Assembly: GCF_022397955.1 (NCBI RefSeq)
Contig: NZ_JAKEUQ010000002.1
Span: forward strand, 728-64,727
Direction of reading: 5' to 3'
DNA: 64,000 nt
Source of the DNA: Vibrio sp. Isolate32
Lineage (GTDB): Bacteria; Pseudomonadota; Gammaproteobacteria; Enterobacterales; Vibrionaceae
Part shown: positions 61,046-64,000 of the stretch, piece by piece
Numbering within the stretch: the stretch's first letter is position 1
How the letters are laid out: every line of letters begins with the position of its first letter
The notes under the pieces: generated by a model
Seen by the model: only the letters and a program-made list of their open reading frames with translations
What the model was told of the DNA's origin: nothing
The model's database searches: none
Program-made: the position numbers and the translations under genes

Positions 61046-61663
61046 ATGGACTCCATGCTGCTTTATATTATCGATTTATTTGGCACTGCCATCTTTGCTA
61101 TTTCAGGCGTATTTGTTGCTGGACGCCTAAAAATGGACCCTTTTGGTGTCGCCGTTCTCGGCAGTGTAACCGCTATTGGCGGTGGTACAATTCGAGATAT
61201 GGCTCTGGGTGCTACTCCTGTTTTTTGGATAACCGATACCACCTATCTTTGGGTCATTATCGTTACCTGTTTACTAACTATGATCATCGTAAGACGCCCT
61301 AAACGTTTGGCATGGTGGATCCTACCCGTCTGTGACGCCATAGGTTTAGCTGTGTTCGTTGGTATTGGTGTTGAAAAAGCATTGGCTTATCAAGACTCAG
61401 CATTGGTTGCCATCATCATGGGCGTAATTACAGGCTGTGGCGGCGGTATTATTCGTGACGTACTTGCCCGTGAAGTGCCGATGATCCTACGAAGCGAAGT
61501 CTACGCGACCGCTTGCATCATTGGCGGTGCATTCCACACCATGGCTATTCGGATGGGCCATGATTCAGAGACCGCATTCCTAGCCGGAGTATTCTCTACA
61601 CTGTTGATCAGACTTGGCGCCATTCGTTGGCACTTATCTTTACCAACTTTCGCAATTAAATAA
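61046..61663 (+). CDS. TRIC-type cation channel family protein (YicG/UPF0126)
   Basis: The 205-residue protein has about seven membrane segments and two repeated glycine motifs, AIGGGTIRDMALG near residue 47 and GCGGGIIRDVLAREVP near residue 132. This is the UPF0126/YicG family, related to TRIC channels; a glycine transport role has also been suggested for E. coli YicG. The physiological substrate is not evident here. It starts at ATG with a moderate AAGAG and is ended by an imperfect terminator. Confidence 0.9.
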   Translation: MDSMLLYIIDLFGTAIFAISGVFVAGRLKMDPFGVAVLGSVTAIGGGTIRDMALGATPVFWITDTTYLWVIIVTCLLTMIIVRRPKRLAWWILPVCDAIGLAVFVGIGVEKALAYQDSALVAIIMGVITGCGGGIIRDVLAREVPMILRSEVYATACIIGGAFHTMAIRMGHDSETAFLAGVFSTLLIRLGAIRWHLSLPTFAIK

Positions 61664-61677
61664 GCTATCGCTAAAAA

Positions 61678-61707
61678 GAAAAGGGCTCCACTTAGGGGCC
61701 TTTTTTA
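61678..61707 (+). terminator. Terminator of the TRIC-type gene
   Basis: AAAAGGGCTCC pairs with GGGGCCTTTTTT with one bulge and is followed by T-rich sequence, 15 bases after the stop codon. Confidence 0.75.
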
Positions 61708-61862
61708 ATCTTGCCACCTCAGACTCCTGCTCTGCTTATCCGCCTCAAGTTACTTCCGCACGGCTTAGTAATGTTTTTTGTTTACTTAATTGATTGACGA
61801 GCTATATTAGTGAATGAATGACTTTATAAACATATTCATTTACTAACGATGAGGGCTCTAGG

Positions 61863-62444
61863 ATGAGCAGTAATAAAATTGGAATTGTTTTCTTCTCTAA
61901 ATGCGGCGCAACTAAGCAGGTCGCCGAACTGCTCGCAGAGGGCGTAAACACACAGCTACCTGACTCAGCCCTACTCATCGAAGTACTGCCTTCGGAGATC
62001 ATTGAAGGCCGATATGACAATGACGAAAAGCTCAAACTCTTAGACAGTTGCGATGCAATCGTTTTTGGCGCCCCAACCTACATGGGTTCACCTGCCGCTC
62101 AGTTTAAGAGTTTTATGGATGCGAGCAGTGATAACTACTGCAAGAAACTATGGCGAAACAAGCTCGCTGCTGGCTTCACCACGGGCGGAAGTCTTAACGG
62201 AGAGCAACAACAAACCCTGCTTAGCTTTTTCACTCTAGCTTGTCAGCACGGCATGCTTTGGGTTGGCTTAGACGCCTCAAGACACACAGATAATTTAGGT
62301 TTAAACCGCACTGGTTCAAACATTGGTTTAGTGTCTAGCATCGATGATGGTGACGATAGCGTTAACCGCAATGACTTGCTTACAGCTCAATACTACGGTT
62401 CAAGAATAGCCACCTTGGTTCAAGAACTCATAAACAAAAGCTAG
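61863..62444 (+). CDS. Flavodoxin-like NAD(P)H:quinone oxidoreductase (WrbA-type fold)
   Basis: The 193-residue protein has a flavodoxin fold: IGIVFFSKCGATKQVAELLAEG binds the FMN phosphate near residue 5, and IVFGAPTYMGSPAAQFKSFMD contacts the flavin. AAGFTTGGSLNGEQQQTLL is the third FMN loop. These are the marks of NADPH-dependent FMN reductase or WrbA-like quinone reductases, which reduce quinones by two electrons. A specific substrate cannot be given. It lies 60 bases before a LysR regulator in the same direction. Confidence 0.87.
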   Translation: MSSNKIGIVFFSKCGATKQVAELLAEGVNTQLPDSALLIEVLPSEIIEGRYDNDEKLKLLDSCDAIVFGAPTYMGSPAAQFKSFMDASSDNYCKKLWRNKLAAGFTTGGSLNGEQQQTLLSFFTLACQHGMLWVGLDASRHTDNLGLNRTGSNIGLVSSIDDGDDSVNRNDLLTAQYYGSRIATLVQELINKS

Positions 62445-62506
62445 AGCAACGGCCTTGATTGAGATAAGTTGGACGTATCATTCCCAACTTTCATGAATAT
62501 CATCAA

Positions 62507-63352
62507 ATGCTACTCGAAGGAATCGAAACTCTCTTGGTTTTGAGTAAAGCCAAAACCATGAGCCGCACTGGCAGTTTGCTGTATATCAGCCAATCAGCGG
62601 TAAGCAAACGGATTGCTAACTTAGAAAAGAAGTTGGGTAAAAAGCTCATCGAGCCAAGTGGTCGGCAGATAAAACTCACGCCAGATGCGATAGCACTGAT
62701 CGAGAGTATTGGTCCTACGTTCAATGAACTTCGTGGTCTTATTTATGAACAGCAAGAACTGGAAGATACCACTCTCATCACCTTAGACAGCTCTAAATCT
62801 TTGATAGCTGGCTATTTGGGTGACATGATGGGGCAGTTTATCCAACAAGATAAATACATCACCATAACCACCAACCACACGCCCAGAATCATCGAGCGAG
62901 TGCAGTCCGGTAAGGCAACCCTAGGGTTATGCGCAGGCTTGTTGCCACCGCATCATGGGTTAATGACCTTTCACTTATTTGATGAGCCGTTTTACATTGT
63001 AAGTAAATTACCACTAACGGAGCTACCTCCATTGGTGATTACCAATGATATGACTAACCCTGCTAACTCTTATCAATTATCTGTGTTGGAAAAGTTTGGT
63101 ATCAAGCCTTTGATGGAGATGGATGCTTACACAGCAGCAGCGCAACTTGCGTTGGGTGGGACTGGGCCTGCGTTAATCCCACTATCTATCGTAAAGACAC
63201 TCAATATTGAGCCTCAATATTTGTATATTTTCCCTGAAATAGCAGGATTAATTCGACCGATTCATATCTGTGTGAGACCGAATAGCTATCAGTCTCAACG
63301 AGTTAAAACACTGATAGAATCCATTGATGATGCTGTTCCCAAAGCAGTTTAG
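62507..63352 (+). CDS. LysR-family transcriptional regulator
   Basis: The 281-residue protein starts MLLEGIETLLVLSKAKTMSR and has an amino-terminal winged helix-turn-helix (SLLYISQSAVSKRIANLEKKLG near residues 23-44), then a substrate-binding-like effector domain. It is not one of the regulators I can name. Its target may be the flavodoxin gene upstream or the TSUP permease gene, which is convergent: the ends of the two coding regions overlap by 50 bases (63303-63352). Regulation of the flavodoxin by a downstream LysR gene on the same strand would be unusual. Confidence 0.9.
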   Translation: MLLEGIETLLVLSKAKTMSRTGSLLYISQSAVSKRIANLEKKLGKKLIEPSGRQIKLTPDAIALIESIGPTFNELRGLIYEQQELEDTTLITLDSSKSLIAGYLGDMMGQFIQQDKYITITTNHTPRIIERVQSGKATLGLCAGLLPPHHGLMTFHLFDEPFYIVSKLPLTELPPLVITNDMTNPANSYQLSVLEKFGIKPLMEMDAYTAAAQLALGGTGPALIPLSIVKTLNIEPQYLYIFPEIAGLIRPIHICVRPNSYQSQRVKTLIESIDDAVPKAV

Positions 63353-64000
63353 ACGCCATTAGCATCGACATAACGATCACAAGAGGGCGAATCCATTTCT
63401 GCCCTTTTGTTACCACTACTTTAGCGCCAAGCTGAGCGCCCATAAAGCCGCCGACGGCCATCACTAGCCCCAATTCCCAGATTGGCAAGCCAGCCAAAAT
63501 AAAGAAGATCAAGGCGGCAATATTCGAGGTGAAGTTCAAGACCTTGGTGCGCGCCGTGGCATCGACTAGCGAGAAATGACCCATCGCAACAAAACAGACA
63601 GTGAAGATAGAACCTGTTCCTGGGCCAAAGAAGCCATCATAGAAACCCACGCCGCCACCCACACACAGAGCAAACATCGCCTCAGAGATCTTCTGTTTTC
63701 CTTCAGATGATCTAGTTTGGGGTGCCAACAAGAAATAAAGAGAGATAGCGATAAGCAGCAACGGGATAACACTAGTCAGTAGACTCGCATCAATGTGCTG
63801 AACTAACTCGGCGCCAATCGCAGAGCCGATAAAGGTACAAAAGATAGCGAGGCGCATCTCCTTGATACTGACGATACCGTTACGCACGAAGTACCAACTC
63901 GCAGAGAAGCTGCCAAATGAGCTTTGCAGCTTATTCGTTGCCAGCGCTTGTGTTGGTGGGACTCCAGCCGCTAGCAGTGCAGGTAGAGTCAGTAATCCAC
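63303..64000 (-). CDS. TSUP-family permease, YfcA-like (5' end beyond window)
   Basis: At least 232 residues are encoded, reading from LLTLPALLAAGVPPTQALATNKLQSS at the edge through several membrane segments to SKLLWEQHHQWILSVF. The ALATNKLQSSFGS motif and GGGVGFYDGFFGPGTGSIF are the two TSUP repeats, closest to E. coli YfcA. An ATG at 63887 is internal and not the true start. The substrate is unknown. The stop codon lies 50 bases inside the convergent LysR gene, so the last 16 codons of each overlap on opposite strands. Confidence 0.9.
   Translation of the reverse strand, partial: GLLTLPALLAAGVPPTQALATNKLQSSFGSFSASWYFVRNGIVSIKEMRLAIFCTFIGSAIGAELVQHIDASLLTSVIPLLLIAISLYFLLAPQTRSSEGKQKISEAMFALCVGGGVGFYDGFFGPGTGSIFTVCFVAMGHFSLVDATARTKVLNFTSNIAALIFFILAGLPIWELGLVMAVGGFMGAQLGAKVVVTKGQKWIRPLVIVMSMLMASKLLWEQHHQWILSVF

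Overview
The window is a chromosomal segment of a Vibrio, most likely from the large chromosome. HlyU, VpsR, NptA, a DUF3545 protein, the adjacent arcA/arcB pair and two tandem glutamate synthase operons occur together in Vibrionaceae, and most proteins read as close relatives of V. cholerae proteins. I cannot fix the species; a Splendidus- or Harveyi-type marine vibrio is plausible. I saw no tRNA, rRNA, CRISPR array, prophage or island. Apart from one decayed insertion sequence at the left edge, this is core genome, and I found no clear multi-gene new system. The novelty lies in small ORFs and regulatory DNA.

Region by region. 1-712 is an IS3-family remnant cut by the window edge and carrying an internal deletion. 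767-3585 holds hlyU, nhaR and the phosphate transporter gene nptA. 3923-9231 is a leftward operon-like run rppH-ptsP-TSUP-lgt-thyA. A gap of about 600 bp with a DnaA-box cluster separates it from mutH. 10568-11567 holds three small proteins, one only 40 residues long. Then come vpsR and the leftward run xerD-dsbC-recJ-prfB-lysS, with the classical RF2 frameshift. 20155-30728 holds fldB, brnQ, trmN6, srmB, yaaA, an AgcS symporter, a DUF3545 gene, a hemerythrin protein, ung, an unannotated His-rich 36-residue ORF and nfo. 31055-36385 has grcA, with two FNR-like sites, and the threonine operon thrLABC with its attenuator. 36690-44868 has a possible outer-membrane protein, an RraA-like protein, arcA with a perfect FNR box, arcB with a lipoprotein, a PAS-GGDEF diguanylate cyclase and a YhcC-type radical SAM protein. 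45398-57735 holds two complete and different gltBD pairs. 57901-64000 has a DUF1499 lipoprotein, mtnN-cbiB-btuF, a TRIC-type channel, a flavodoxin, a LysR regulator and a partial TSUP (YfcA-like) permease.

How the genes work together. Anaerobic and redox control is the clearest theme: arcA and arcB lie together, and FNR-type sites precede both arcA and grcA. ArcB keeps Cys180 but lacks the partner of E. coli Cys241. Nitrogen and amino acid metabolism is the second theme, with PtsP, two GOGATs, threonine synthesis with leader-peptide attenuation, BrnQ and AgcS. DNA maintenance (mutH, recJ, xerD, ung, nfo) and translation (prfB, lysS, srmB, trmN6) make up much of the rest. Two virulence or biofilm regulators, HlyU and VpsR, are present.

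Gene starts were chosen by ribosome binding site and by length of known homologues, and several are internal to the longest open frame. All homology statements come from recognising the proteins, not from a search.
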